DNA from: an uncultured Oscillospiraceae bacterium
GTDB taxonomy: Bacteria > Bacillota > Clostridia > Oscillospirales > Oscillospiraceae
Reading direction: 5' to 3'
Assembly: GCA_947626315.1 (NCBI GenBank)
Contig: CANQRQ010000026.1
Location: 1-32,355 of the forward strand
DNA length: 32,355 nt
Part shown: piece by piece, positions 8,048-15,062 of the stretch
Position numbering within the stretch: position 1 is the stretch's first letter
How the letters are laid out: the number at the start of each line of letters is the position of its first letter
Notes under the pieces: generated by a model
The model's input: the letters and a program-made list of their open reading frames with translations, nothing else
The model's database searches: none
Told to the model about the DNA's origin: nothing
Program-made: the position numbers and the translations under genes

Positions 8048-8689
8048 TTACTCCCCCCAGAACTGGTATTCCAGCGCGGCGCATAGGATATGGTAAACCG
8101 TCGAATGCCTGTCCTGGATCTCCTCTGTCGAATTTCCCGGGACACAGACGGCCAGGTCAAAACAGTCCTTCATCTTTCCGCCGCTGCGGCCAGTAAGCGC
8201 CACGGTCGCGAGCCCCATGGCCTTGGCTGCCGCCCCGGCGTACAGGATGTCCTTGGAGTTTCCGGAGGTACTGATTCCCAGCAGCACGTCCCCCGGTTTC
8301 CCGTAGCCGATGACCTGCTGGGCGAACAGGTACTCCCCGCCCACATCGTTGAGCAGGGCGGTCATCAGGGCGGTATGCGCCCCTAAGTTTATTGCCGGCA
8401 GGCCGCCCTCCAGCTTCTCTGCCAATTCCGGGATACCGCTTGCGGCGGTCAGCGCCGCTTTAAGCGCCGGATCCAGAGGCCGGTGGATTCGAAAGGACTT
8501 CAGCAGCTCTCCCACAATGTGGTCCGCGTCAGCGCAGCTGCCTCCGTTGCCGCAGATCAGCAGCTTTCCTCCGGCCCGAAAGGAGCGCTCCAGTATCTCC
8601 ACCGTCCGGCGCAGCTCCGCCTCCAGAGCGTTTACAAAGCCGTAGGCCTGCGTATATTCCCGAAGAATCTCCTCTGTCCCTGCCCTCAT
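8048..8689 (-). CDS. gmhA: Phosphoheptose isomerase (SIS domain)
   Basis: A 213-residue SIS-fold protein. CGNGGSCADADH (46-57) and GISTSGNS (138-145) are the phosphosugar-binding loops. His57, Glu61, Gln192 and His200 match the zinc ligands of GmhA in both identity and spacing. The reaction is sedoheptulose 7-phosphate to D-glycero-D-manno-heptose 7-phosphate, the entry step of the pathway. Compared with the roughly 190-residue enterobacterial enzyme it is longer, with extra residues around 66-100. It overlaps the kinase stop by 4 bp (ATGA) and ends 1 bp before the fused hddC-gmhB start, so the three are tightly coupled. A DnaA-interacting DiaA protein is the main alternative for this fold, but the context rules in favour of GmhA. 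Confidence 0.9.
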   Translation of the reverse strand: MRAGTEEILREYTQAYGFVNALEAELRRTVEILERSFRAGGKLLICGNGGSCADADHIVGELLKSFRIHRPLDPALKAALTAASGIPELAEKLEGGLPAINLGAHTALMTALLNDVGGEYLFAQQVIGYGKPGDVLLGISTSGNSKDILYAGAAAKAMGLATVALTGRSGGKMKDCFDLAVCVPGNSTEEIQDRHSTVYHILCAALEYQFWGE

Positions 8690-9699
8690 TTTTCTCTCAT
8701 CCTCTTTTCCATGGGGTCGTAGATCTCCGGCACATAGTACAGAACACGGCTGCCGCCGGTCTCAAAGCGGAAGGGGATCTCCATCAGGCCGCCCAGCGCC
8801 TGCCGCACCTGGGTCTGCTTCTCCTTCGGCGCGTAGATCAGCAGGAAGCCTCCCCCGCCGGCTCCCAGCAGCTTGCCGCCCAGTGCGCCGGCCTCCATGG
8901 CCCTGTCATAATGGCCGTCGATCACCGGATTGGAAACCTTGCCGTTGATCTCCCGTTTCAGCTCCCACTCCGTGTCCAGCAGCCGGCCGAAATCGTCGAC
9001 CCTGCCCTCCACCAGCGTCCGCTCTGCCTCGTCCACCAGGTCCTTCATGCGCAGCAGCTGCCGGTTCTTGCGCTCCAGATTCTTCTCCTGCTCCATTTGG
9101 ATGGTGAAGGAGTACCGGGACAAGCCGGTAAAGAAGAGCATCAGATTATCGTTCAGGGCGTCCTTCACTCCGCCGCTCACCACCATCGGATGCACCTCAA
9201 AGCCTCCGGGTCCGAAGATGATCTTATTGAGCCCTCCGTAGGCCGCGGCGATCTGATCCTGAATGCCGCCGCTCTCATTACACAGCACCCGCTCCAGATA
9301 AATAGCCTCCTCTGCCAGGCGGCGTTTGTCCACGTACTTCCCTTTCAAAGAATAAAATGCTGACAAAAGCCCCACGGCAAAAGAGCTGCTGGTCCCCAGC
9401 CCTGTCCGGGCAGGCAGGTCCGCGTCATAGAGGATCGTCAGGTCGTGCATGTCCAGATGCTTCATGGCGTTGCGCACCAGGGGATGCTCGATCTCGTCCA
9501 CATGCTTCACCTGTTCGCATTTTGAATAAACTATGTTGTTGGAATATTCGAAAAAGGGCGGCAGATGCCGGACGGTCACATAGCAGTATTTGTCGATGCT
9601 GGTGGACAGCACCTGGCCGCCGTGTTTCTCATAAAAGCCGGGGAAATCTGTTCCGCCCCCGAAAAAAGAGATGCGGAAGGGCGTCTGTGTAATGACCAT
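8686..9699 (-). CDS. hddA: D-glycero-alpha-D-manno-heptose-7-phosphate kinase (GHMP family)
   Basis: A 337-residue GHMP kinase. The ATP loop LPARTGLGTSSSFAVGLL spans 95-112, and the C-terminal GHMP motif GGKLLGAGGGGFLLIY spans 274-289; the N-terminus TPFRISFFGGGTDFP is typical of HddA. It phosphorylates heptose 7-phosphate at C1 in the alpha configuration, which sets the route to GDP-heptose rather than the ADP-heptose of lipopolysaccharide cores. The start ATG 9699 has AAAGG 10 nt upstream and GGAG immediately adjacent. It is followed by gmhA with a 4-bp overlap. Confidence 0.9.
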   Translation of the reverse strand: MVITQTPFRISFFGGGTDFPGFYEKHGGQVLSTSIDKYCYVTVRHLPPFFEYSNNIVYSKCEQVKHVDEIEHPLVRNAMKHLDMHDLTILYDADLPARTGLGTSSSFAVGLLSAFYSLKGKYVDKRRLAEEAIYLERVLCNESGGIQDQIAAAYGGLNKIIFGPGGFEVHPMVVSGGVKDALNDNLMLFFTGLSRYSFTIQMEQEKNLERKNRQLLRMKDLVDEAERTLVEGRVDDFGRLLDTEWELKREINGKVSNPVIDGHYDRAMEAGALGGKLLGAGGGGFLLIYAPKEKQTQVRQALGGLMEIPFRFETGGSRVLYYVPEIYDPMEKRMREK

Positions 9700-9716
9700 T
9701 CTCCAAAAACCTTTCT

Positions 9717-10733
9717 CTATCTTGTAAGGAACTGCTCTCCTTTGGCGATCCGGCCCCGCCAGTAGTCCAGCAGATCGCCCATGGTTTTCTCATAGGGGAT
9801 CTGCGGCTCCCAGCCGGTGTGCGCCTTGAACTTCCGGCAGTCCGGCACCTGCAGGTCTGCGTCGATGGGCCGCAGCCGCTCCGGGTCCACCTCCACCCGG
9901 ATGCTGTCCTTTTTCGGAGAGAAGGACAGGAGCGTGTTGAGGGTGTCTCCCACCGTGCAGGTGTAACTGCCGCCGATATTGTAGTATTCGCCGGGGACGG
10001 GATTCACCGTCACCAGCATGTAATAGGCCCGCACCGCGTCCCGCACGTCCGCATAGGTCCGCAGGGACTGGAGATTCCCCACCTTCACCACCGGCTCTGT
10101 CAGCCCCGCCTCGATCATGGCGATCTGCTTGGCGAAGGTGGACTCGTGGAACACGTCTCCCCGCCGGGGGCCTGTGTGGGTGAACATCCGGGTGGTCATG
10201 ACCTTCATGCCGTAGGCCTCGGCATAATACCGGCCCAGCAGGTCGGTCCCCACCTTGGAGATGGCGTAGGGAGAGGCCGGATGGAAGGGGCATTCCTCAT
10301 GGATGCCCGTGGCCGGCTTCTTCTCCGGCGGGATCTTCCCGAAGACCTCCGAGGAGGCGCAGACGTGGATCACCGGGTCCAGCCCCGCGATCCGCACCGC
10401 CTCCAGCAGACGGCTGGTCCCCAGGATATTGGTGTTCAGCGTATCCAGCGGCGCGTCAAAGCTGGTCAGCGGATAGCTCTGGGCCGCCAGGTGGAAGATA
10501 TAGTCCGGGCGGACCTTTTCCATCAGCTTCACCAGGGACACCGCGTCGTTCAGGTCCGCGTATTCAAAAAATACCCGGTCTTTCCTGTTGGCCCGGTCCA
10601 GCAGATGGGACACATTGTCCAGCGGGCTCCGCCACCGGCAGGCGCCGTATACCTCCCAATCCGTGTGCTCCAGCAAAAAGTCCGCCAAATGGGACCCCAC
10701 CATCCCGGTGACGCCCGTGATCAATGCACGCAT
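9717..10733 (-). CDS. GDP-sugar 4,6-dehydratase (Gmd-like SDR)
   Basis: A 338-residue extended short-chain dehydrogenase. The Rossmann motif GVTGMVG covers 7-13. The catalytic Ser127-Ser128-Glu129 (CASSEVFGK) and Tyr156-xxx-Lys160 (SPYAISK) match GDP-mannose 4,6-dehydratases, as does the C-terminal pattern RPIDADLQVPDCRKFKAHTG ending in LLDYWRG. Given the HddA/GmhA/HddC-GmhB neighbours, the likely substrate is GDP-D-glycero-D-manno-heptose, giving the GDP-6-deoxy-4-keto-heptose (compare the Yersinia and Campylobacter heptose dehydratases). GDP-mannose remains possible. It lies 20 bp after the upstream reductase-like gene and 17 bp before hddA. Confidence 0.85.
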   Translation of the reverse strand: MRALITGVTGMVGSHLADFLLEHTDWEVYGACRWRSPLDNVSHLLDRANRKDRVFFEYADLNDAVSLVKLMEKVRPDYIFHLAAQSYPLTSFDAPLDTLNTNILGTSRLLEAVRIAGLDPVIHVCASSEVFGKIPPEKKPATGIHEECPFHPASPYAISKVGTDLLGRYYAEAYGMKVMTTRMFTHTGPRRGDVFHESTFAKQIAMIEAGLTEPVVKVGNLQSLRTYADVRDAVRAYYMLVTVNPVPGEYYNIGGSYTCTVGDTLNTLLSFSPKKDSIRVEVDPERLRPIDADLQVPDCRKFKAHTGWEPQIPYEKTMGDLLDYWRGRIAKGEQFLTR

Positions 10734-10753
10734 ATGCGTTTCTCCTTTATATA

Positions 10754-11662
10754 TTAGTTTGCGTACAGATTCCGATACAATTCCGACAAGCCATCATACA
10801 GGTCCACCTTCGGCGCCCAGCCCAGTGCATTGAGCCGGCTGCAATCCAGCATCTCCCGCTGCGCTCCCTCCGGCTTTGACAGATCATGGGTAATCTTTCC
10901 GCTGAATCCGGCTATTTTTGCCGAAATTTCCGCGATCTGATTGATCGTATACATTTTTGAACTGCCGACGTTGATATATGGCTCCGAAAAATGGCTGTTA
11001 ATGACCAGATCTGCCGCTCTGACCAGATCCTCCGCGTGGAGGAACTCTCTCCTGGCGTTCCCGGAGCCCCATATGGAAACGGAACTTTTTCCCTCGGCAA
11101 CTGCCTCATGAAAACGGCGCATCATTGACGGAAGGACCGATGACAGATCGGGCTTATAGCCCACCCCATTTCCGTACAGGTTTACAGGGAGAAGGGACAG
11201 GTAACGCAGAGAGCCGCATCGGTTATAGTACTCGCAAAGCTTCATGCCTGCCGCCTTCGCCAGGCCATAGGGTTCGGTGGCCTTCTGGACAGGGCCATCA
11301 TAGAGCTGCTCTTCTCTCAGCGGCCCCGGCAGGTTCTCCGCATAGACGCAGCTCGCCCCAATATTGATCAACGTGCCGACTCCGTTCTCCGCCGCCGCAT
11401 TGATCACATTGGTTGAGATAAGCAGATTGTCTCTATAGTATTCCAGTGGAAACCTGCTGTAGTTTTCTATCCCCCCGTGTTTTGCCGCCGAAAGGATCAC
11501 CACATCCGGTCTGTGCAATCTCAGGAAAGCGTCTACCTGTGATTTGTCCCGCAGATCCACCTCTGCAGAAGAGGTGGAGAGGAAGTCCCCGCCGAGCTTA
11601 CGGTAATAACGGCAAAAAGCCGTTCCCAGCAGCCCGTTTCTTCCGGCAAGATAAATCTTCAT
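10754..11662 (-). CDS. GDP-fucose-synthase-like SDR, probable C4 ketoreductase
   Basis: A 302-residue WcaG/Fcl-like protein. It has an N-terminal dinucleotide motif (AGRNGLLG), ASCVYAE around 103-109 with Cys105, and Tyr132-xxx-Lys136 (PYGLAK). In E. coli GDP-fucose synthase a Cys and a His catalyse the C3/C5 epimerisation and Tyr/Lys the C4 reduction. Here the segment aligned with the catalytic His (NLYG to LLRRF) has Ser175 instead, while Tyr/Lys are kept. I infer that it mainly reduces the 4-keto group. The Ser four residues before the motif Tyr is replaced by Ala103, so the catalytic details may differ. It overlaps its paralogue's stop by 4 bp (ATGA). Confidence 0.82.
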   Translation of the reverse strand: MKIYLAGRNGLLGTAFCRYYRKLGGDFLSTSSAEVDLRDKSQVDAFLRLHRPDVVILSAAKHGGIENYSRFPLEYYRDNLLISTNVINAAAENGVGTLINIGASCVYAENLPGPLREEQLYDGPVQKATEPYGLAKAAGMKLCEYYNRCGSLRYLSLLPVNLYGNGVGYKPDLSSVLPSMMRRFHEAVAEGKSSVSIWGSGNARREFLHAEDLVRAADLVINSHFSEPYINVGSSKMYTINQIAEISAKIAGFSGKITHDLSKPEGAQREMLDCSRLNALGWAPKVDLYDGLSELYRNLYAN

Positions 11663-12579
11663 ATGTACTCTTCCTTATGCAGATCAAACCACTCGATGGT
11701 TTTCCTCAGTCCCTCTTTAAATTCCGTCTGCGGATACCAATTCAAGAGCTTATTTCCAAGGGTCCCGTCTACTCTTTTACACAAAGCGCCGTCCATTTGA
11801 CTCAAGTCATTGACGATTTCGCCATCGTAGCCCACAAGCTCTTTTATCAGCTCCGCAGTTTCTTGGATTGAATAGCCCTTCGCAGCCCCGATATTGATGA
11901 TCGAATCATAGGGCTCCGCTCCGATCGCTCTGTAAAGCGCGTCAGCCGCGTCTTCCACATAAAGCCATTCCCGGATCGGCTTCCCGCTGCCCAAAACCGT
12001 TACCGCCGGCAGCTGTTTCTCCTTTGCCTGCACAAATTTTCGGATCAGCGCGCCGACAGCATGGGACCGGACCGGATCGAAATGATCCGCAGGGCCGTAC
12101 ATATTCGACATGACCAGGTTCATAACATCCAGACCATACTGTTTGTGATATGCCCAGGAGGCCACGACAAACGCCTTTTTTGCCGTTGCAAAGGCTAACA
12201 CCGACTGGTGCATAGGGCCGTCCCACAGCTTACTCTCGGTATACATGTCCAGCGCGCCAGGATATACGCAGCTCCCGATCGGGTTAATCAGGCGTTTTAC
12301 GTGCGTATCCCGGCAGGCATCCAGAATATTAATCTGCATGCGCATGTTGTTGCTGAACATCTCTGCCGCGTGCTCATAGCCAAAGTGGACGCCACCTAGG
12401 AAGGCCGCAAGATTGATCACGACCTCCGGCTGTACCTTTTCAAAAAGCGCTCTTGTATCCTCCTCCCTCCGCAAATCGCATTCCGCGTGGGTAGAGGCAT
12501 AATACACTCTCTTTTCAGCCGCCAATCTGGCGCACATGGCTTTCCCAACAAAGCCGTTGCTGCCTAACACAAGAATCAT
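11659..12579 (-). CDS. GDP-fucose-synthase-like SDR, probable epimerase without reductase Tyr
   Basis: A 306-residue paralogue of the next gene. The dinucleotide motif is LGSNGFVG (5-12). The epimerase pair is kept: Cys104 in GSCVYPG and His173 in VRSHAVGAL. The SDR Tyr, however, is replaced by Phe130 (LAFATAK; codon TTT at 12190-12192) although Lys134 stays. By comparison with E. coli WcaG this predicts epimerisation of a 4-keto sugar without reduction, complementing the adjacent protein. It is the first gene of the operon, with AAGGGGG about 8 nt before ATG 12579. Annotation pipelines would probably name both genes GDP-L-fucose synthase. Confidence 0.82.
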   Translation of the reverse strand: MILVLGSNGFVGKAMCARLAAEKRVYYASTHAECDLRREEDTRALFEKVQPEVVINLAAFLGGVHFGYEHAAEMFSNNMRMQINILDACRDTHVKRLINPIGSCVYPGALDMYTESKLWDGPMHQSVLAFATAKKAFVVASWAYHKQYGLDVMNLVMSNMYGPADHFDPVRSHAVGALIRKFVQAKEKQLPAVTVLGSGKPIREWLYVEDAADALYRAIGAEPYDSIINIGAAKGYSIQETAELIKELVGYDGEIVNDLSQMDGALCKRVDGTLGNKLLNWYPQTEFKEGLRKTIEWFDLHKEEYI

Positions 12580-12753
12580 TGAAACAACCCCCTTATGCTG
12601 TCATCGTGACACAGCCGGCGTTCACAAACACGCTGTGTTTCACTCCCAGCCGCGGACTCCCCGCCTTCTTAAACGCCGCCTGCCTCAGCCCGTTTGTCAG
12701 CCGGGCCGAGGTGCGCGGAAAGTCTATCTGTACCGCCTTGTTCTCTTCCGCTA

Positions 12754-12849
12754 TTAAGATATCACAAACAGCCCGGTATAGGCAATCCCTATTTTCAAAT
12801 ACAGAGGAACGATCTCCTTGCTTCTCCGGCTCCCCTTTATCTTTCGCAT
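12754..12849 (-). CDS. Possible 31-residue small protein (uncertain)
   Basis: ATG 12849 follows AGAGGAAA. The peptide has a basic N-terminus (MRKIKGSRRSKEI) and a short hydrophobic C-terminal half (IGIAYTGLFVIS), like a small membrane peptide. It lies in the leader of the heptose operon and overlaps the start-less open frame in another register. There is no independent support. Confidence 0.2.
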   Translation of the reverse strand: MRKIKGSRRSKEIVPLYLKIGIAYTGLFVIS

Positions 12850-12903
12850 TTTCCTCTTTGCTTTCTTTCCCCTGATTTTGTGCGGAGGATTTTTTCTAAG
12901 GGC

Positions 12904-12932
12904 TTGCGAAAAACCGGCGGCGGGAGTACACT
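12904..12932 (+). promoter_or_regulatory. Candidate MATE gene promoter
   Basis: TTGCGA (12904-12909), 17-bp spacer, TACACT (12927-12932). The coding start lies 42 bp downstream. Confidence 0.5.
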
Positions 12933-12973
12933 GTGCGGGAGATAAACGGTAAAGGAAAGGATCTCCCGCAGAG

Positions 12974-14350
12974 ATGAGAAGGCGTCTTGATCTCCCCATG
13001 CTGTCCATCATTCTGGCCTTGGCCTGGCCCACGATGCTGGAGCAGCTGATGCAGACGGCAGTACAGTATATTGACACGGCTATGGTGGGCACGCTGGGGA
13101 CCCGGGCCACGGCGGCGGTGGGGGCCACCGCCACAGTCAACTGGCTGGTTAACAGCACCGTCTCCGCCCTGGGCGTGGGTTTTTTGACTTATATTTCCCA
13201 GGCGATCGGCGCGGGTAAGGCGGAGAGGGCCCGGCGGGCCTCCGGCCAGTCTGTGCTGGCCGCCGCGGTCGTGGGACTGCTGCTCACCGCCGTCACCACC
13301 GGGCTCAGCAGCCGCATCCCCGGCTGGATGCGGGCGGACCCGGCGATCCGGGATTTGGCCGCCCGGTATTTTCTGATCACCTATCTGCCCATGCTTTTTC
13401 GCACGGCCAGCAATCTGTTCGGTATGGTGCTGCGGGCAGCGGGCGACACACGGACGCCGATGCGGGTGGGTCTGGCGGTAAACCTGATCAACCTGGTGCT
13501 GAACTTCTTTCTGATTTATCCCTCCCGCACGGTCCTTCTGGGCGGCCTGGCGCTGCCGGTGCCCGGGGCCGGCTGGGGCGTAGAGGGGGCGGCGGCCGCC
13601 AGCGCCCTGTCCTATGTATTCGGCGGCGTGGCAGTCGGGGCTGCCCTCTGGCGGCATCCGGTGGTCTCCCCCCGGGGAGAGAGCCTCCTGCCGGACCGGA
13701 ACATTCTCCGGCCCTGCCTCCGGGTAGCCCTGCCCAACATGTTTCATCGCTTTGCCACCTCCTTCGGCTATGTGGCCTTTGCCTCCATGATCAACTCTCT
13801 GGGGGAGACAGCCGCCGCGGCCCATACCATCGCCAACACGGTGGAGTCCGCCTTTTACATCCCCGGCTGGGGGATGCAGACGGCGGCGGCCACCCTGGCC
13901 GGCAACGCCTGCGGTGCCGGGGACCGGGAGCGTCTGCGCCGCCTGACCGGGGATCTGCTGCCGCTGGAGGCGTGCCTGATGCTGGTTTCCGGCGGGCTGC
14001 TGTTCGCCTTTGCCCCTCAGCTGGTGGGGATCTTCTCCCGGGACGCCTCGGTGATCGTCCTGGGGACCACGGTGCTGCGCATGGTGGCGGTGTCGGAGCC
14101 CTTTTACGGCGTACCGGTGGTGCTGGAGGGCGTCATGCAGGGCATGGGCAAAACCCTGCCGCCGCTTCTGTATAACGCGGCCGGCATGTGGGGCGTGCGG
14201 ATCGTGGGCACCTATCTGTGTACCCAGAAGCTGGGCCTGGGCCTGGTTTCCGCCTGGGGCTGCATGATCGGTCATAATATGCTGCTGTTTGTTCTCTTTA
14301 CCGCGCACATGCTGGTATGGAACCGGCGGGAAAAGTCGAGACAGGCATAA
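12974..14350 (+). CDS. MATE family efflux transporter
   Basis: A 458-residue membrane protein with 12 predicted hydrophobic segments in two similar halves, the length and organisation of MATE antiporters. Typical features are the N-terminal ALAWPTMLEQLMQTAVQYID, followed by TAMVGTLGT and the GFLTYISQAIGAGK loop, and in the second half GWGMQTAAATLAGNACGAGD. MATE proteins export cationic drugs or metabolites using Na+ or H+; a MATE-like lipid flippase role is less likely given the classical motifs. The start ATG 14974 minus 2000, that is 12974, has AAAGGAAAGG upstream. It is divergent from the heptose operon and followed by a GC-rich hairpin. Confidence 0.92.
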   Translation: MRRRLDLPMLSIILALAWPTMLEQLMQTAVQYIDTAMVGTLGTRATAAVGATATVNWLVNSTVSALGVGFLTYISQAIGAGKAERARRASGQSVLAAAVVGLLLTAVTTGLSSRIPGWMRADPAIRDLAARYFLITYLPMLFRTASNLFGMVLRAAGDTRTPMRVGLAVNLINLVLNFFLIYPSRTVLLGGLALPVPGAGWGVEGAAAASALSYVFGGVAVGAALWRHPVVSPRGESLLPDRNILRPCLRVALPNMFHRFATSFGYVAFASMINSLGETAAAAHTIANTVESAFYIPGWGMQTAAATLAGNACGAGDRERLRRLTGDLLPLEACLMLVSGGLLFAFAPQLVGIFSRDASVIVLGTTVLRMVAVSEPFYGVPVVLEGVMQGMGKTLPPLLYNAAGMWGVRIVGTYLCTQKLGLGLVSAWGCMIGHNMLLFVLFTAHMLVWNRREKSRQA

Positions 14351-14358
14351 AAAAACGG

Positions 14359-14387
14359 GGCTGCGGCAAAATGCGTTTGCTGCAGCC
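14359..14387 (+). terminator. CTGC-type hairpin after the MATE gene
   Basis: A 12-bp stem with one G-T pair (GGCTGCGGCAAA 14359-14370 with 14376-14387) and a 5-nt loop, 8 bp past the MATE stop. The T-tract is weak (TCTTCT). The same CTGCnGC-AAAA hairpin type recurs on both sides of both R1 repeats. Confidence 0.55.
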
Positions 14388-14421
14388 TCTTCTGAATCTG
14401 CGAAAAAGGGATGCTCTGAAA

Positions 14422-14765
14422 GATAAATGAAAGTTTATGTAAGGAAGTAAGTGCGTAGAAAAAATACCTGCCCGGCGGGCCTTGCAGGTATGTGCGTGCG
14501 ACCGTAGGAGCGACTTTTACCAGTGTCTGCACCGGGGTAAACCTGCAGGAAAGACAAAGGGCGACCAGAGAACGGGTCTGCCGTACCCTGCTCCCAGAGG
14601 GGCCCCGGGGAAACATCCCCGGGTGCCTTTTCTTTCGGTTCGCTTTCTTTGCGGCAAGGCAAAGAAAGCGAACAAAGCCACCAAGAGACAAAGCCTAGTT
14701 CCCGCTGGTGACCGAAGGAGACAGGCTGAGAAAGGTATCTTTCCTGCGATAAACTTTCGTTTATC
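14422..14765 (+). repeat. R1 repeat, copy 1 (structured element with terminal inverted repeats)
   Basis: A 344-bp intergenic unit bounded by 16-bp inverted ends (GATAAATGAAAGTTTA 14422-14437 and TAAACTTTCGTTTATC 14750-14765, 15/16 complementary). Its core, 14469-14720, matches the reverse complement of 21160-21412 with about 23 differences in 252 positions by eye (about 91%). Strong internal hairpins: a 15-bp stem at 14638-14652/14659-14673 (TTCGCTTTCTTTGC arm), a 7-bp CCCGGGG stem at 14604-14610/14617-14623, and a TAAAC-TTTC-GTTTA tip at the right end. No credible protein is encoded. It is either a MITE-like element or a gene for a structured RNA. Confidence 0.8.
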
Positions 14766-14801
14766 TTTGAAAAAATTTTTGACTTCTTTCATACGCAAAG
14801 T

Positions 14802-14833
14802 GGCTGCGGCAAAATTTTGTTTTGCGGCAGTCC
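14802..14833 (+). terminator. CTGC-type hairpin with T-tract after R1 copy 1
   Basis: An imperfect 13-bp stem (14802-14814 with 14820-14833, one G-G mismatch and one bulged T) and a 5-nt loop, followed by TTTT. Terminator-like on the plus strand. Confidence 0.55.
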
Positions 14834-14854
14834 TTTTATAGCAGAGGGCAGGAT

Positions 14855-15061
14855 TTATAATGATATATGATGGCGAAACGCCAAAAAGCGTTTCGCCGAG
14901 CAGCTTGGCTGCTCAGCAAAACAGCAGTGCTGTTTTGCCATATACGCATTGCAATGAGCATCGCGCCAATGATTCTTTGAATCATTGGCTGCCAAACTTG
15001 TCGTTTGGCGGCGAAAACAATCGAACTCTCGATTGTTTTTGCTACGCGATCATCATTATAA
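14855..15061 (+). repeat. R2 multi-hairpin repeat, copy A
   Basis: A 207-bp element with perfect 10-bp terminal inverted repeats (TTATAATGAT 14855-14864, ATCATTATAA 15052-15061). The interior is a chain of hairpins with almost no spacing: 14872-14897 (10 bp), 14898-14914 (7 bp), 14916-14938 (10 bp), a CATTGCAATG palindrome at 14947-14956, 14966-14988 (10 bp), 14991-15009 (7 bp) and 15011-15042 (14 bp). The right end overlaps the stop codon of the PMT gene (15056-15058). The inverted partner lies at 16994-17200, also 207 bp and about 95% identical. Confidence 0.88.
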
Positions 15062-15062
15062 T
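15033..15062 (+). promoter_or_regulatory. Promoter-like sequence at R2 copy A end, antisense to PMT
   Basis: TTGTTT (15033-15038), 18-bp spacer, TATAAT (15057-15062) on the plus strand. It faces out of the element into the 3' end of the minus-strand PMT gene, so it would give antisense RNA. Confidence 0.4.

Larger units (their letters stand above)
12580..12973. other. Divergent intergenic region with a start-less open frame (12596-12895, minus)
   Basis: 394 bp between the heptose operon and the MATE gene. On the minus strand one frame is free of stops for exactly 100 codons (TAG at 12896-12898 to TAA at 12593-12595) but has no ATG, GTG or TTG until near its end. Its translation looks protein-like (for example IDFPRTSARLTNGL and SPRLGVKHSVFVNAG). 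A second minus frame holds a 31-codon ORF with ATG at 12849 and AGAGG before it, ending at 12754. The plus strand is open over 12579-12875 too. A weak promoter (TTGCCT-18-TATCTT, near 12750-12780, minus) would give a leader of about 170 nt. This could be a gene remnant, a leader RNA or a dispersed repeat; I cannot decide. Confidence 0.4.

Noticed and set aside
8047-8160. Upstream 38-codon extension of the HddC-GmhB fusion
   Set aside because: It lies within gmhA and precedes the nucleotidyltransferase start MTAVIMAGG; ATG 8046 fits the 1-bp operon spacing.
14482-14841. Several open frames inside R1 copy 1, with counterparts at 21087-21293 and 21197-21466
   Set aside because: They follow the hairpin arms of a non-coding repeat, differ in frame and length between copies, and match no protein type.
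14855-15061. R2 as a CRISPR array or attC/integron cassette
   Set aside because: The hairpins have different sequences with no constant repeat and no spacers, and no cas or integron integrase gene is present.
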